NCBI GenBank assembly: GCA_016287035.1
Contig: JAEEVI010000175.1
Coordinates: forward strand, 1 to 16,150
Source: Bacillota bacterium
GTDB lineage: Bacteria > Bacillota > Clostridia > Peptostreptococcales > Anaerovoracaceae
Reading direction: 5' to 3'
Length of the DNA: 16,150 nt
Position numbers and translations under genes: made by a program. Positions 1 to 6,860 of the stretch are shown here, in pieces (within the stretch, counting starts at the first letter, position 1; each line of letters starts with the position of its first letter). The notes below the pieces were generated by a model. That model saw nothing but the letters and a program-made list of their open reading frames with translations, ran no database searches and was not told where the DNA came from.

Positions 1-572
1 ACGCCGCCGAGGCCTTCCTGGATGAGCTGCTTGAGGCTCCAGCCGGCGCAGTAGCCGGTGAGCATCGAAAGGTCGTGGATGTGGATCGCCGCGGAGCGGT
101 GGGCTTCGGCGATCTCGTCGTCGTATATCTCGGAGAGCCAGTAGTTGGCCGTTATCGCTCCGGAGTTGGAGAGGATGAGACCTCCGACGGAATATGTAAC
201 AGTGGAGTTTTCCTTGACGCGCCAGTCGTTGATCTGGAGGTAGTTGTCGACCAGGTCCTTATAGTCGAGAACCGTGGCGCTGAGGTTCCTGACCTTTTCT
301 CTCTGTCTTCTGTAGAGTATGTAGGCTTTCGCGACGTCCGCGTAGCCCGCTTCGGAGAGGACGCGCTCCGCGCTGTCCTGGATGTCCTCGACGGCTATCT
401 TTCCGTCCGAGATCTTGCCCGCGAAGTCCGCGGTCACCCTGAGCGCGAGCATGTCGATTATGCTCGGATGATACTCCTTTTCCAGAGCGTCGAAAGCCTT
501 CGTTATCGCGGCGCTTATCTTCTTTATATCGAATTCCGCGATCTGTCCGTCTCTTTTAAGAACCTGATACAT
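1..572 (-). CDS. nrdD: Anaerobic (class III) ribonucleoside-triphosphate reductase, N-terminal part
   Basis: The first 190 codons of NrdD, read leftward and cut by the window edge. NrdD makes deoxyribonucleotides from ribonucleoside triphosphates under anoxia with a glycyl radical. I translated the minus strand from ATG 572-570. The protein opens with MYQVLKRDGQ and an ATP-cone regulatory domain over about residues 1-95. It then enters the catalytic domain with ENSTVTYSVGGL and the IHIHDL stretch typical of NrdD near residues 163-168. The start is set by GGAGG 8 bases upstream. The glycyl-radical loop and zinc-site cysteines lie outside the window and cannot be checked. Its activase gene nrdG lies upstream on the same strand, but a 232-base gap with its own promoter-like and NrdR-like sites separates them, so the two may be transcribed separately. 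Identity is secure. Confidence 0.95.
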   Translation of the reverse strand, partial: MYQVLKRDGQIAEFDIKKISAAITKAFDALEKEYHPSIIDMLALRVTADFAGKISDGKIAVEDIQDSAERVLSEAGYADVAKAYILYRRQREKVRNLSATVLDYKDLVDNYLQINDWRVKENSTVTYSVGGLILSNSGAITANYWLSEIYDDEIAEAHRSAAIHIHDLSMLTGYCAGWSLKQLIQEGLGG

Positions 573-639
573 TATAAAACCTCCACTGTCGATTATATCG
601 AAAGATCAGCCCTGTTTTCCGCGCTGATCGAACACATTA

Positions 640-669
640 AACCTATCACAGCGCCGAGGACATTGTCAA
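640..669 (-). promoter_or_regulatory. Probable nrdD promoter
   Basis: On the minus strand a perfect TTGACA (669-664) is followed after 18 bases by TAGGTT (645-640), preceded by TG one base upstream (extended -10). The leader to the nrdD ATG would be about 60 bases. It carries an inverted repeat (604-610 with 623-629, GATCAGC/GCTGATC). A second -10-like TATAAT (597-592) lacks a clear -35. Confidence 0.5.
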
Positions 670-675
670 TACAAA

Positions 676-724
676 TCACAAGATATTGTGGAATAAAAAG
701 CGGATAAAACACAATATATAGTAA
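676..724. promoter_or_regulatory. Tandem NrdR-box-like operators before nrdD
   Basis: Two palindromes lie just upstream of the nrdD -35. Site 709-724 (ACACAATATATAGTAA) matches 14 of 16 positions of the NrdR box consensus as I recall it (ACACWATATATWGTGT). Site 676-691 matches 13 of 16 and contains CACAA...TTGTG. They start 33 bases apart, about three helical turns, as expected for paired NrdR boxes. NrdR is the zinc/ATP-cone repressor of ribonucleotide reductase genes. Its own gene is not in the window. Confidence 0.72.
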
Positions 725-804
725 AACGTATTATGTTAACCGACCTGAAAACAATGGGTTTCCGCGAAAATGGCGTTTCAGGCGTCTCCCGGGCGCTTCC
801 GGCG

Positions 805-1494
805 CTATACCCCGCGCAGGCTGACGCTGCCGACGAACGGGCGGACTATCTCCGCGTACTCGCGGAGCTTTTCCTCCGGCGGCGCCGTGAATCCGGAATA
901 GACCACCGTGTCCCTGTCGACGAAGGCCTGGATGAAGTACTGCTTCGCGCCCTTTATCCACGGCCCGATCTGGCGGAAGGAATCCGCGTCGTGCAGCTGC
1001 TCCACCGTCGTTGTCCTGAACTCGTAGTCGACAGGGGAGGCTATGAGCATGGCGATGCTCTCGTTCACGGCCGAAAGGTCGAGCGTCTCCAGTCCCGCCG
1101 TCTGCGCGTAGCGGGCGGGCGAGTTCTTTATGTCCATCGCGACGTAGTCGACGAGGCCGGCGTCTATGAGCCTGCTTATCGCGTCCGGATGGTTCCCGTT
1201 GGTGTCTACCTTTATATTATAGCCGAGCTCCTTTATCTTTTCGCAGAGCTGCGGCAGCTCCCCGCGCAGCGACGGCTCTCCGCCGGTGAAGCAGAGGCTG
1301 TCGAGCAGGCCTCGGCGCTGCCTGAGGAACCTGAGGAGCTCCTCGTCGCGCATCTCGACAGGGGCGCTGCCGTCCAGAAGCTCCGAGTTGTGGCAGAAGG
1401 GGCATCTGAAGTCGCAGCCGGCGAGGAACACCGTGCAGGCGGTCTTTCCCGGATAGTCGAGGAGCGTGAGTTTCTGAAGTCCGTTTATATCCAT
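805..1494 (-). CDS. nrdG: Anaerobic ribonucleotide reductase activating protein (radical SAM)
   Basis: A 229-residue radical-SAM enzyme that installs the glycyl radical on NrdD by cleaving S-adenosylmethionine at a 4Fe-4S cluster. The cluster motif CX3CX2C is visible as Cys27, Cys31 and Cys34 (GCDFRCPFCHN). The SAM-binding FTGGEP motif follows near residue 69, then VDTNG near residue 96 and VAMDIK near residue 118. The length fits the somewhat longer NrdG2-type activases rather than the roughly 155-residue E. coli type. The ATG at 1494 has AAGGAGAG just upstream. The gene lies ahead of nrdD on the same strand and diverges from gap. A 265-residue frame on the opposite strand is its shadow. I saw no good terminator between its stop and the nrdD promoter. 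Confidence 0.93.
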   Translation of the reverse strand: MDINGLQKLTLLDYPGKTACTVFLAGCDFRCPFCHNSELLDGSAPVEMRDEELLRFLRQRRGLLDSLCFTGGEPSLRGELPQLCEKIKELGYNIKVDTNGNHPDAISRLIDAGLVDYVAMDIKNSPARYAQTAGLETLDLSAVNESIAMLIASPVDYEFRTTTVEQLHDADSFRQIGPWIKGAKQYFIQAFVDRDTVVYSGFTAPPEEKLREYAEIVRPFVGSVSLRGV

Positions 1495-1531
1495 TTTTTA
1501 CTCTCCTTAGCGCGCGGCGGCGGGGCATGAC

Positions 1532-1579
1532 CCGGCATATATCGCGTGTGCCTTAATATAATACCACAAAATATAGCGT
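1532..1579 (-). promoter_or_regulatory. nrdG promoter with NrdR-box-like sites
   Basis: On the minus strand an extended -10, TGGTATTAT (1566-1558), is the best promoter signal; no good -35 is seen. An NrdR-like box at 1564-1579 (13 of 16 to the recalled consensus) sits where RNA polymerase would contact the spacer. A weaker one at 1532-1547 (10 of 16) lies 32 bases away, just past the expected start site. The spacing nearly equals that of the pair before nrdD, which supports both pairs. Confidence 0.55.
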
Positions 1580-1654
1580 ATAACGCGCTTGTTTTTGATA
1601 AAACCTCAGAAAGGCCGTTTATCGCATAAAAAAGCGCAAAATCGCTCAATACGC

Positions 1655-1695
1655 TTGCAATTTGCCAAAAATGTGATATTGTTAAAATCGATTTT
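1655..1695 (+). promoter_or_regulatory. gap promoter region (poorly resolved)
   Basis: The intergenic stretch before gap is AT-rich, unlike its surroundings. Candidate elements are TTGCAA (1655-1660) with an extended -10 TGATATTGT (1674-1682) at 16 bases, or TTGCCA (1662-1667) with TAAAAT (1683-1688) at 15 bases. The palindrome AAAATCGATTTT (1684-1695) lies over the likely start site. TTGTTAA (1679-1685) resembles one half of a Rex site, but the other half is poor. Which promoter is used cannot be decided by eye. Confidence 0.35.
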
Positions 1696-1737
1696 TGGAG
1701 TATTAGAAATCGTTTTCATATGGAAGGAAGTGTAACT

Positions 1738-2751
1738 ATGGTCAAACTCGCAATCAATGGTTTCGGAAGGATCGGCCGCCTCGCGTTCAGACAGGTATGG
1801 AACGATCCCGCATTCGAAGTAGTAGCTATCAACGATCTCACGTCTCCCGACATGCTCGCGCATCTTCTTAAGCACGACTCTGTTCAGAAGCAGTACGATC
1901 ATCCCGTCACCTGCGGCGAGGATTACATCTGCGTAGACGGCAAGAAGATCACGATCTATAAAGAGCCGGACGCTTCCAAGCTTCCCTGGGGAGAGCTCGG
2001 AGTCGACGTAGTGCTCGAGTGCACAGGTTTCTACACCAGCAAGGCAAAGTCCCAGGCGCACATCGACGCCGGCGCGAAGAGGGTCCTCATCTCCGCTCCC
2101 GCAGGCAACGATCTGCCCACCATCGTCTATAACGTAAATCACGATACTCTCAAGGCAGAGGATACCATCGTATCCGGCGCGTCCTGCACCACAAACTGCC
2201 TCGCTCCCATGGCCAAGGCTCTCAACGATTTCGCCGAGATCACCTCGGGCATCATGCTCACCGTCCACGCGTACACCGGCGACCAGATGGTCCTCGACGG
2301 TCCGCACAGAAAGGGCGACTTCAGAAGGGCGAGAGCGGCCGCAGTCAACATCGTTCCCAACAGCACCGGCGCGGCGAAGGCCATCGGTCTCGTTATCCCC
2401 GAGCTCAAGGGCAAGCTCATCGGCGCGGCTCAGAGAGTTCCCGTTCCCAGCGGCTCCATCACCGTTCTCGACGCTACCGTAAAGTGCGCCGGAGAGCTCA
2501 CGGTCGACGCGATCAACGAGGCCATGAAGAAGGCCGCCGACGGCGTGACCTACGGCTACACCGAGGAAGAGCTCGTATCCTCCGACGTCATCGGAATGAC
2601 CTACGGCTCCCTGTTCGACGCCACCCAGACCATGGTTGTAAAGGCGGCCGAGGGTCTGTATAATGTAAGGGTCGTCGCATGGTACGATAACGAGATGAGC
2701 TACACCTGCCAGCTCATCAGGACTCTGCAGTACATGGGCAACCTCAAGTAG
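1738..2751 (+). CDS. gap: Glyceraldehyde-3-phosphate dehydrogenase (NAD type)
   Basis: A 337-residue glycolytic enzyme that oxidises glyceraldehyde 3-phosphate to 1,3-bisphosphoglycerate. The Rossmann motif INGFGRIGR is at the N-terminus, followed by an aspartate in AINDL that favours NAD over NADP. The active site SCTTNCLAP contains the nucleophile Cys150; His177 in TVHAYT is the base. The length is normal. I chose ATG 1738 rather than the in-frame ATG at 1720, because GGAAGGA (1722-1728) is well spaced for 1738 and the conserved start is MVKLAINGFG. The gene is monocistronic: it has its own AT-rich upstream region and a strong terminator directly downstream. It diverges from nrdG. Confidence 0.97.
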   Translation: MVKLAINGFGRIGRLAFRQVWNDPAFEVVAINDLTSPDMLAHLLKHDSVQKQYDHPVTCGEDYICVDGKKITIYKEPDASKLPWGELGVDVVLECTGFYTSKAKSQAHIDAGAKRVLISAPAGNDLPTIVYNVNHDTLKAEDTIVSGASCTTNCLAPMAKALNDFAEITSGIMLTVHAYTGDQMVLDGPHRKGDFRRARAAAVNIVPNSTGAAKAIGLVIPELKGKLIGAAQRVPVPSGSITVLDATVKCAGELTVDAINEAMKKAADGVTYGYTEEELVSSDVIGMTYGSLFDATQTMVVKAAEGLYNVRVVAWYDNEMSYTCQLIRTLQYMGNLK

Positions 2752-2778
2752 AGCGGACATACTGCGAAGAAATATCCG

Positions 2779-2806
2779 GCGGCGGCCTTCAGGCCGCCGC
2801 TTTTTT
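2779..2806 (+). terminator. Intrinsic terminator of gap
   Basis: A perfect 9-bp stem GCGGCGGCC/GGCCGCCGC (2779-2787 with 2792-2800), loop TTCA, then six T. It begins 28 bases after the gap stop codon. Confidence 0.93.
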
Positions 2807-2835
2807 GCACCCTCGGCTGAGGATCGGAGGACGAA

Positions 2836-4293
2836 GTGTCGGAGATATCTTCTCTCGGAAAAGTATTCGAATATTTTGAAAAGATCTGTTCCGTCCCGCG
2901 CGGCTCGGGAAATACCGCGGAGATACGCGGCCTTCTCGCGTCGTTCGCGCGCGAGCGCGGGCTCGCGTGCAGGCAGGACGGAGCGGGAAACATAGTGATA
3001 ACGAAGGAAGCCTCGCGCGGATACGAGGACGCCCCGGGCTATATCATCCAGGGGCACATGGACATGGTCTGCGCGAAGGAGGACGGCTGCGGAAAGGACA
3101 TGGCCGCGGAAGGCGTCGAGCCCGTGCTCTCGGACGGCTGGATAAAGGCCTGCGGGACCTCGCTCGGAGCCGACGACGGCATAGCGCTCGCTGTCGGGAT
3201 GGCGCTGCTTTCGGATGACGCGCTGTCTCACCCGAAGCTCGAGTTCGTCGCCACCGCCGACGAGGAGACCGGCATGGACGGAGCCGAAGGCCTCGACATG
3301 TCTCTGCTCAGCGGCTCGCGGCTGCTGAACCTCGATTCGGAGGAGGACGGCGTCTTTACGGTCTGCTGCGCGGGAGGCGTCGCGGCCGAATGCTTCTTCC
3401 CCGCCGCAAGGGAGCCTCTTCCCGGCGGCGGCGAGGTGTTTTCCGCGCGCGTCTTCGGGCTTCTCGGAGGCCATTCGGGAACGGACATCGATAAGGAGAG
3501 GGGCAACGCGAACAGGCTCCTCGCGCGCTTCCTGTACGCAGCGATGCGCGCCTGTCCTGATATGCGCCTGATCTCGATGCGCGGAGGCGAGTTCCACAAC
3601 GTCATATGCCCCGACGCGCAGGCCTCGGTCTGGGTCGGACGGGACAGCGCTGACGCCTTCCTCGCGGAGGCGGAACGCTTCCGCGGGATATACGCGCAGG
3701 AGTTCGCCGTCAGCGATCCGGGGATCGCGCTCTCGGCCGAAAGGGCGGAGGAGGCGTCCGGCGCGGAGGAGGCGTTTTCTGCCGCTGATACGCACAGGAT
3801 GCTCTCGGCTCTGCTGGCGCTGCCTGAAGGCGTCCAGAACATGAGCCCGGATTTCCCGGGGCTCGTGCAGACGTCGCTCAACACAGGCATCCTCGGGACG
3901 GAAGACGATGGGCTGCGCTTTTCGATGTACATACGCTCAGCGTTCGGTCCGCAGAAGGACCTCGTCTTCGAAAAGGTCGCCGCGATAGTCCGCGCCTTCG
4001 GCGGAAGCGCCGGGGCGGAGGGAGACTACCCGGCGTGGACGTACCGCAGGGAGTCGGCGTTCAGGGAGCTCGCGGCCAAAGTATACGAAGATATAACGGG
4101 CGAGGCGCCGAGGATCGCGGGAACGCACGGAGGCCTCGAATGCGGTCTCTTCCTCGGGAAAAGGCCGGATCTCGACATAATATCGATCGGCCCTGAGATG
4201 CGCGACATCCACTCGTGCAGGGAGCGCGTGAACGTCGCGTCCGTCGAAAAATTATTTATTTTTGTCCGCGAACTTCTCAAACGCAGCAAATAG
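2836..4293 (+). CDS. pepD: Aminoacyl-histidine dipeptidase / cytosol nonspecific dipeptidase (M20 family)
   Basis: A 485-residue zinc dipeptidase of the PepD type, which hydrolyses a broad set of unblocked dipeptides in the cytosol. Metal and catalytic motifs are visible: GHMDMV (His74, Asp76), GADDG near residue 113, ADEETG with the general base Glu143/144, and near the C-terminus GTHGGLECG and IGPEMRDIHS. The central lid/dimerisation region contains LGGHSGTDI. There is no signal peptide and the length is normal for PepD. Translation starts at GTG 2836, with GGAGG at 2826-2830. The gene follows the gap terminator, with no clear promoter of its own in the 29 bases between, so its transcription start is unresolved. 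The region is very GC-rich, and several long frames on the other strand are shadows. Confidence 0.93.
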   Translation: MSEISSLGKVFEYFEKICSVPRGSGNTAEIRGLLASFARERGLACRQDGAGNIVITKEASRGYEDAPGYIIQGHMDMVCAKEDGCGKDMAAEGVEPVLSDGWIKACGTSLGADDGIALAVGMALLSDDALSHPKLEFVATADEETGMDGAEGLDMSLLSGSRLLNLDSEEDGVFTVCCAGGVAAECFFPAAREPLPGGGEVFSARVFGLLGGHSGTDIDKERGNANRLLARFLYAAMRACPDMRLISMRGGEFHNVICPDAQASVWVGRDSADAFLAEAERFRGIYAQEFAVSDPGIALSAERAEEASGAEEAFSAADTHRMLSALLALPEGVQNMSPDFPGLVQTSLNTGILGTEDDGLRFSMYIRSAFGPQKDLVFEKVAAIVRAFGGSAGAEGDYPAWTYRRESAFRELAAKVYEDITGEAPRIAGTHGGLECGLFLGKRPDLDIISIGPEMRDIHSCRERVNVASVEKLFIFVRELLKRSK

Positions 4294-4302
4294 TGCTATA
4301 AT
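4274..4302 (+). promoter_or_regulatory. tRNA-Val promoter
   Basis: TTCTCA (4274-4279), a 17-base spacer, then a perfect TATAAT (4297-4302) preceded by TG at the extended -10 position. It overlaps the last codons of pepD and lies about 45 bases before the mature tRNA. Confidence 0.7.
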
Positions 4303-4352
4303 TCACCAGTAGTTTTTCCGGCGATGCTTCGCGCCCGTTGGGAAGACTGCCC

Positions 4353-4429
4353 GGGCGGTTAGCTCAGCTGGTCAGAGCGCCTGCGTCACATGCAGGAGGC
4401 CGTTGGTTCGAGCCCAATACCGCCCACCA
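4353..4429 (+). tRNA. tRNA-Val (anticodon CAC)
   Basis: The cloverleaf folds completely. The acceptor GGGCGGT pairs with ACCGCCC, then discriminator A and an encoded CCA. The D-arm is GCTC/GAGC. The anticodon stem CCTGC/GCAGG has loop GTCACAT, giving anticodon CAC for Val GUG. The variable loop is five bases, and the T-arm GTTGG/CCAAT has loop TTCGAGC. It is a single tRNA with its own promoter and terminator, between pepD and a transporter gene. Confidence 0.95.
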
Positions 4430-4432
4430 TCC

Positions 4433-4475
4433 AGACCCGGGATCAGTTCGCGAGAGCGGCTTCCGGGTCTTTTTA
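4433..4475 (+). terminator. Intrinsic terminator after tRNA-Val
   Basis: AGACCCGG (4433-4440) pairs with CCGGGTCT (4463-4470) across a loop of about 22 bases, followed by TTTT and then A. It sits 3 bases past the tRNA CCA and only 22 bases before the EamA gene. That gene has no other visible promoter and may depend on readthrough. Confidence 0.82.
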
Positions 4476-4497
4476 GATAACTGACGGAGGAAACGCA

Positions 4498-5364
4498 TTG
4501 AGAAGATACGGCACGGCGGCGTCCTGCGCGATGCTGATCGCTTCCGGACTGATAGTAGGCACCATCGGCGTGGTCAGGAGATACATCCCGATGTCTTCCG
4601 CGATGCTCGCGTTTTTCAGGGGCGCCATCGGGGCCGCTTTCCTGTGCGCCGCGGGCGTCTTCAGAGGGGGCAAAAAGTCCCGCGCAGGCGCGGGAAAGAC
4701 CGCGGCATACGCGCTCAGCGGCGCGTTCATCGGCATAAACTGGATGCTGCTGTTCGAGGCGTACAATTACACTACTGTCGCGAAGGCCACGCTTTGCTAT
4801 TATCTCGAGCCTACGATCGTCATCCTCCTTTCCCCGCTGCTGTTCGGCGAAAGGCTGACGGCGAGGAAGCTCCTGTGCGCGGCGGTCGCCGTCGCGGGGA
4901 TGTTCCTCGTGACCGGCGCCGAGCTCTTTTCCGGGGATCCCGGAGAGGCGAAGGGCGTGCTCCTGGCGCTCGGCGCGGCCTTCATCTACGCGCTCGTCAT
5001 CATAACGAACAAGAAGACCGGAATTGCGGAGGACATATATTTCAAGACGGAGGTGCAGCTGCTGGCCGCGGCGCTCGTGATGCTTCCGTACCTCGCGGTC
5101 TCGGGCGGCTTTAAGGCCGCGGCCCCGGACCTTCGCTCGTGGCTCCTGCTGCTCCTTCTGGGCGTCTTCTATACAGGCTTCGCGTATCTCTTATACTTCG
5201 CGGGGATGGAAGGGCTAAGGACGCAGACGATAGCCGTTATAAGCTACGTGGATCCCGTAACGGCGATGTTCGCCTCGACCCTGCTTCTCGGAGAGCCTCT
5301 TTCGGCGCGGGGGATAGCGGGCGCGGCGCTCATAATCGGCTCCGCGATCGTAAGCCAGCTATAG
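4498..5364 (+). CDS. EamA/DMT-family transporter
   Basis: A 288-residue integral membrane protein with about ten hydrophobic helices. They are arranged as two EamA repeats, roughly residues 5-138 and 152-288. Each repeat ends in the family signature: LEPTIVILLSPLLFGERLTA in the first, and VDPVTAMFASTLLLGEPLSA in the second. Members of the drug/metabolite transporter superfamily export or import amino acids, nucleotides or other small metabolites; the substrate cannot be read from the sequence. The start is a TTG at 4498 with GGAGGA at 4486-4491. No in-frame ATG lies near the N-terminus. The gene follows the tRNA terminator, and the next promoter begins 6 bases after its stop. Confidence 0.9.
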   Translation: MRRYGTAASCAMLIASGLIVGTIGVVRRYIPMSSAMLAFFRGAIGAAFLCAAGVFRGGKKSRAGAGKTAAYALSGAFIGINWMLLFEAYNYTTVAKATLCYYLEPTIVILLSPLLFGERLTARKLLCAAVAVAGMFLVTGAELFSGDPGEAKGVLLALGAAFIYALVIITNKKTGIAEDIYFKTEVQLLAAALVMLPYLAVSGGFKAAAPDLRSWLLLLLLGVFYTGFAYLLYFAGMEGLRTQTIAVISYVDPVTAMFASTLLLGEPLSARGIAGAALIIGSAIVSQL

Positions 5365-5369
5365 GCGCG

Positions 5370-5400
5370 TTGACAACCGGCTCGCGTTTTGTGATATACT
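5370..5400 (+). promoter_or_regulatory. Promoter for the small membrane protein / glycosyltransferase pair
   Basis: A perfect TTGACA (5370-5375), a 19-base spacer, then TATACT (5395-5400) preceded by TG (5392-5393) as an extended -10. The expected start site, about 5406-5408, is only 2-4 bases before the ATG at 5410, so the first gene may be read from an almost leaderless transcript. Confidence 0.75.
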
Positions 5401-5409
5401 TCAGTTGAG

Positions 5410-5613
5410 ATGAGAAAGACAGCGTTAACAGTATTTTTATTATCGACACCGGCCGTGTCGGCGTTCGCGGAGGGCGCGCAGCAGGAAGCTGAAGCAGTCT
5501 CCACGATAACGGGACTGTCCGGTCAGGCCAACACGGCCGCGGGCGTCATAGTATGCCTCGCCGTGGCGGTCATCGCCGTCATCTGCAACAAGATAAAAGA
5601 CAGATACAAATGA
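5410..5613 (+). CDS. Small membrane protein, unknown function
   Basis: A 67-residue protein I do not recognise. It begins with a signal-peptide-like segment (MRKTALTVFLLSTPAVSAFA, with AFA before EGAQ as a possible cleavage site). A short polar stretch follows (about residues 21-43), then one transmembrane helix (about 44-60), and a basic tail KIKDRYK. This predicts a small protein with an outside N-terminal loop and a cytoplasmic tail, or a two-helix hairpin if the signal is not cleaved. Reality is supported by the strong promoter just upstream and by the ATGA overlap of its stop with the start of the glycosyltransferase gene, which suggests coupled translation. No clear ribosome binding site precedes the ATG. 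It may be a partner of the GT2-GtrA protein, but that is inference from position. Confidence 0.7.
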   Translation: MRKTALTVFLLSTPAVSAFAEGAQQEAEAVSTITGLSGQANTAAGVIVCLAVAVIAVICNKIKDRYK

Positions 5614-6692
5614 CAGAAGATCTCAGAGAAAAACTCGGCAGGCTCGTGCTCGTCGTCCCGTCGCTCAATCCCGACGAAAAGCTCGTCAATACGGTGCGCG
5701 GGATGGCCGAGGCAGGCTTTCCGCGGATACTCGTCGTGAACGACGGCAGCAGCGCGGAGCACCTCTGGCCGTTCGAGGAGATACGCAGGCTCCCCGAGGT
5801 AACGTACATCGGATACGAGGTCAACAAGGGCAAGGGCGGCGCACTTAAGACGGCGTTCAGATACGTCCTCGATAATTTCCCGGACGCGGAGGGCGTCGTC
5901 ACCGTTGACGGCGACGGCCAGCACACTCCGCCGGATACTGTCAGCACGGCGCTGGCGCTCCTTGAGCATCCCGAAGACCTCATAATGGGCTGCCGCAACT
6001 TCAGGAAGGCCGGCGTCCCGACGCACAACATGCTCGGGAACACCATAACGATCGCCGTCATGAAGCTCTTCTTCGGCATAAGCCTTTCCGACACGCAGAC
6101 CGGTCTTCGCGGCATCGCCGCCGGGTACCTGCCGGGATTCCTCACGATCGAAGGCAGCAGGTTCGAATACGAGAGCAACATGCTCTACTACGCCAAGGAG
6201 CACGGCATAGATTTCTTCGAGGTTGAGATAAGCACGCTCTACATCGACGACAACAAGAGCTCGCATTTCCGCGTCATAACCGATTCCGCGAGGATATACA
6301 AGCCGGTGCTTCTGTACCTTTGCAGCTCGCTCGGATCGACGGTCATAGACGTCGTCCTTTTCACGCTGCTCAACCTTCTCGTGTTCGCAGGTCTCGGCGA
6401 CAGGCCGCGGCTCTTCCTCGCGATCGCGATAGCGAGGATCTGTTCGTCGCTGTTCAATTACACGTGCAACAGGAAAGCCGTATTCAGGAGCAAGTCCCCG
6501 GCGGGGAAGACGATGGCGCGCTACTATATACTCTGCGCGTGCCAGATGCTCTGCTCGTGGATCCTCGTGACGCTCCTGACGACCGCTACGTCGGCCGCCG
6601 GCCTCTGGCAGACGCTCATAAAGGTCGTCGTCGACTGCTGCCTGTTCGTCGCGAGCTTTCGCATCCAGCGGTACTGGGTCTTTAAAGATTAA
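5610..6692 (+). CDS. Glycosyltransferase family 2 fused to a GtrA-like membrane domain
   Basis: A 360-residue two-domain protein. Residues about 8-225 are a GT-A fold family 2 domain of the dolichol/polyprenyl-phosphate sugar synthase type: VLVVPSLNPD, then VVNDGSS, then the metal/nucleotide motif DGDGQH (Asp100, Asp102). Residues about 230-355 hold four hydrophobic helices of the GtrA family, ending in RIQRYWVFKD, a typical GtrA terminus. Such fusions usually charge undecaprenyl phosphate with a sugar at the cytoplasmic face and help flip it, for decoration of wall or surface glycans. The sugar cannot be told. The start at 5610 overlaps the stop of the upstream small gene by ATGA. An ATG at 5553 in the same frame would lie inside that gene and adds a non-conserved basic stretch, so I rejected it. 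The terminator is unclear: a weak GC hairpin at about 6697-6714 is followed by AATTTTT. Confidence 0.9.
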   Translation: MTEDLREKLGRLVLVVPSLNPDEKLVNTVRGMAEAGFPRILVVNDGSSAEHLWPFEEIRRLPEVTYIGYEVNKGKGGALKTAFRYVLDNFPDAEGVVTVDGDGQHTPPDTVSTALALLEHPEDLIMGCRNFRKAGVPTHNMLGNTITIAVMKLFFGISLSDTQTGLRGIAAGYLPGFLTIEGSRFEYESNMLYYAKEHGIDFFEVEISTLYIDDNKSSHFRVITDSARIYKPVLLYLCSSLGSTVIDVVLFTLLNLLVFAGLGDRPRLFLAIAIARICSSLFNYTCNRKAVFRSKSPAGKTMARYYILCACQMLCSWILVTLLTTATSAAGLWQTLIKVVVDCCLFVASFRIQRYWVFKD

Positions 6693-6742
6693 GGAAGCGC
6701 GGCGCGCGAGGCGCAATTTTTACGGAATTATTTCGGTTTTAT

Positions 6743-6770
6743 TGACAAGCGCGCGTCATATCCATAAAAT
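6743..6770 (+). promoter_or_regulatory. purA promoter
   Basis: A perfect TTGACA (6743-6748), a 16-base spacer, then TAAAAT (6765-6770), in an AT-rich gap. The expected start near 6777 leaves a leader of about 85 bases. Confidence 0.7.
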
Positions 6771-6779
6771 AATCGCGTT

Positions 6780-6831
6780 GAGGCGAAGATGTCCGGCAAA
6801 CTTTTCGGCACTTCGTCTCTTTTTGATTTTT
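6780..6831 (+). terminator. Terminator-like hairpin in the purA leader (possible attenuator)
   Basis: GAGGCGAAG (6780-6788) pairs with CTTCGTCTC (6811-6819), nine pairs with one G-T, plus an inner CCG/CGG. Five T, GA and five more T follow. It lies between the purA promoter and the purA start, beginning about 3 bases from the expected transcript start. It may attenuate purA, or instead end transcription arriving from the glycosyltransferase gene. I see no known purine aptamer beside it. Confidence 0.55.
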
Positions 6832-6860
6832 GATAACGCTTCATCCGGGAGGACTTTAAG

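Noticed and set aside
75..707. 210-codon plus-strand frame
   Set aside because: It is antisense to the nrdD start and its promoter region.
744..782. Inverted repeat CCTGAAA/TTTCAGG downstream of nrdG as its terminator
   Set aside because: It has no T-tract on the minus strand and a long loop; it may be chance.
733..1530. 265-codon plus-strand frame
   Set aside because: It is antisense to nrdG, whose radical-SAM motifs are unambiguous. The frame stays open because of GC-rich codon bias.
1674..1696. Rex operator at gap
   Set aside because: Only the left half TTGTTAA fits; the right half does not give TTAACAA. Kept only as a remark in the promoter entry.
1606..3795. 729-codon minus-strand frame
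   Set aside because: It is antisense to gap and the first part of pepD. It is Arg/Val/Ala-rich with no recognisable domain, and crosses two intergenic regions and a terminator.
5553..5609. Earlier ATG for the glycosyltransferase
   Set aside because: It lies well inside the upstream small gene, has no ribosome binding site, and adds a basic stretch unlike GT2 N-termini. The start at 5610 gives the ATGA overlap.
6717..6740. Possible PurR boxes (CCGAA-like, minus strand) before the purA promoter
   Set aside because: Two 13-base sites match a recalled PurBox at 10-11 positions but have the wrong central bases, lie in an AT-rich stretch and are not in the usual inverted arrangement. Too weak to annotate.
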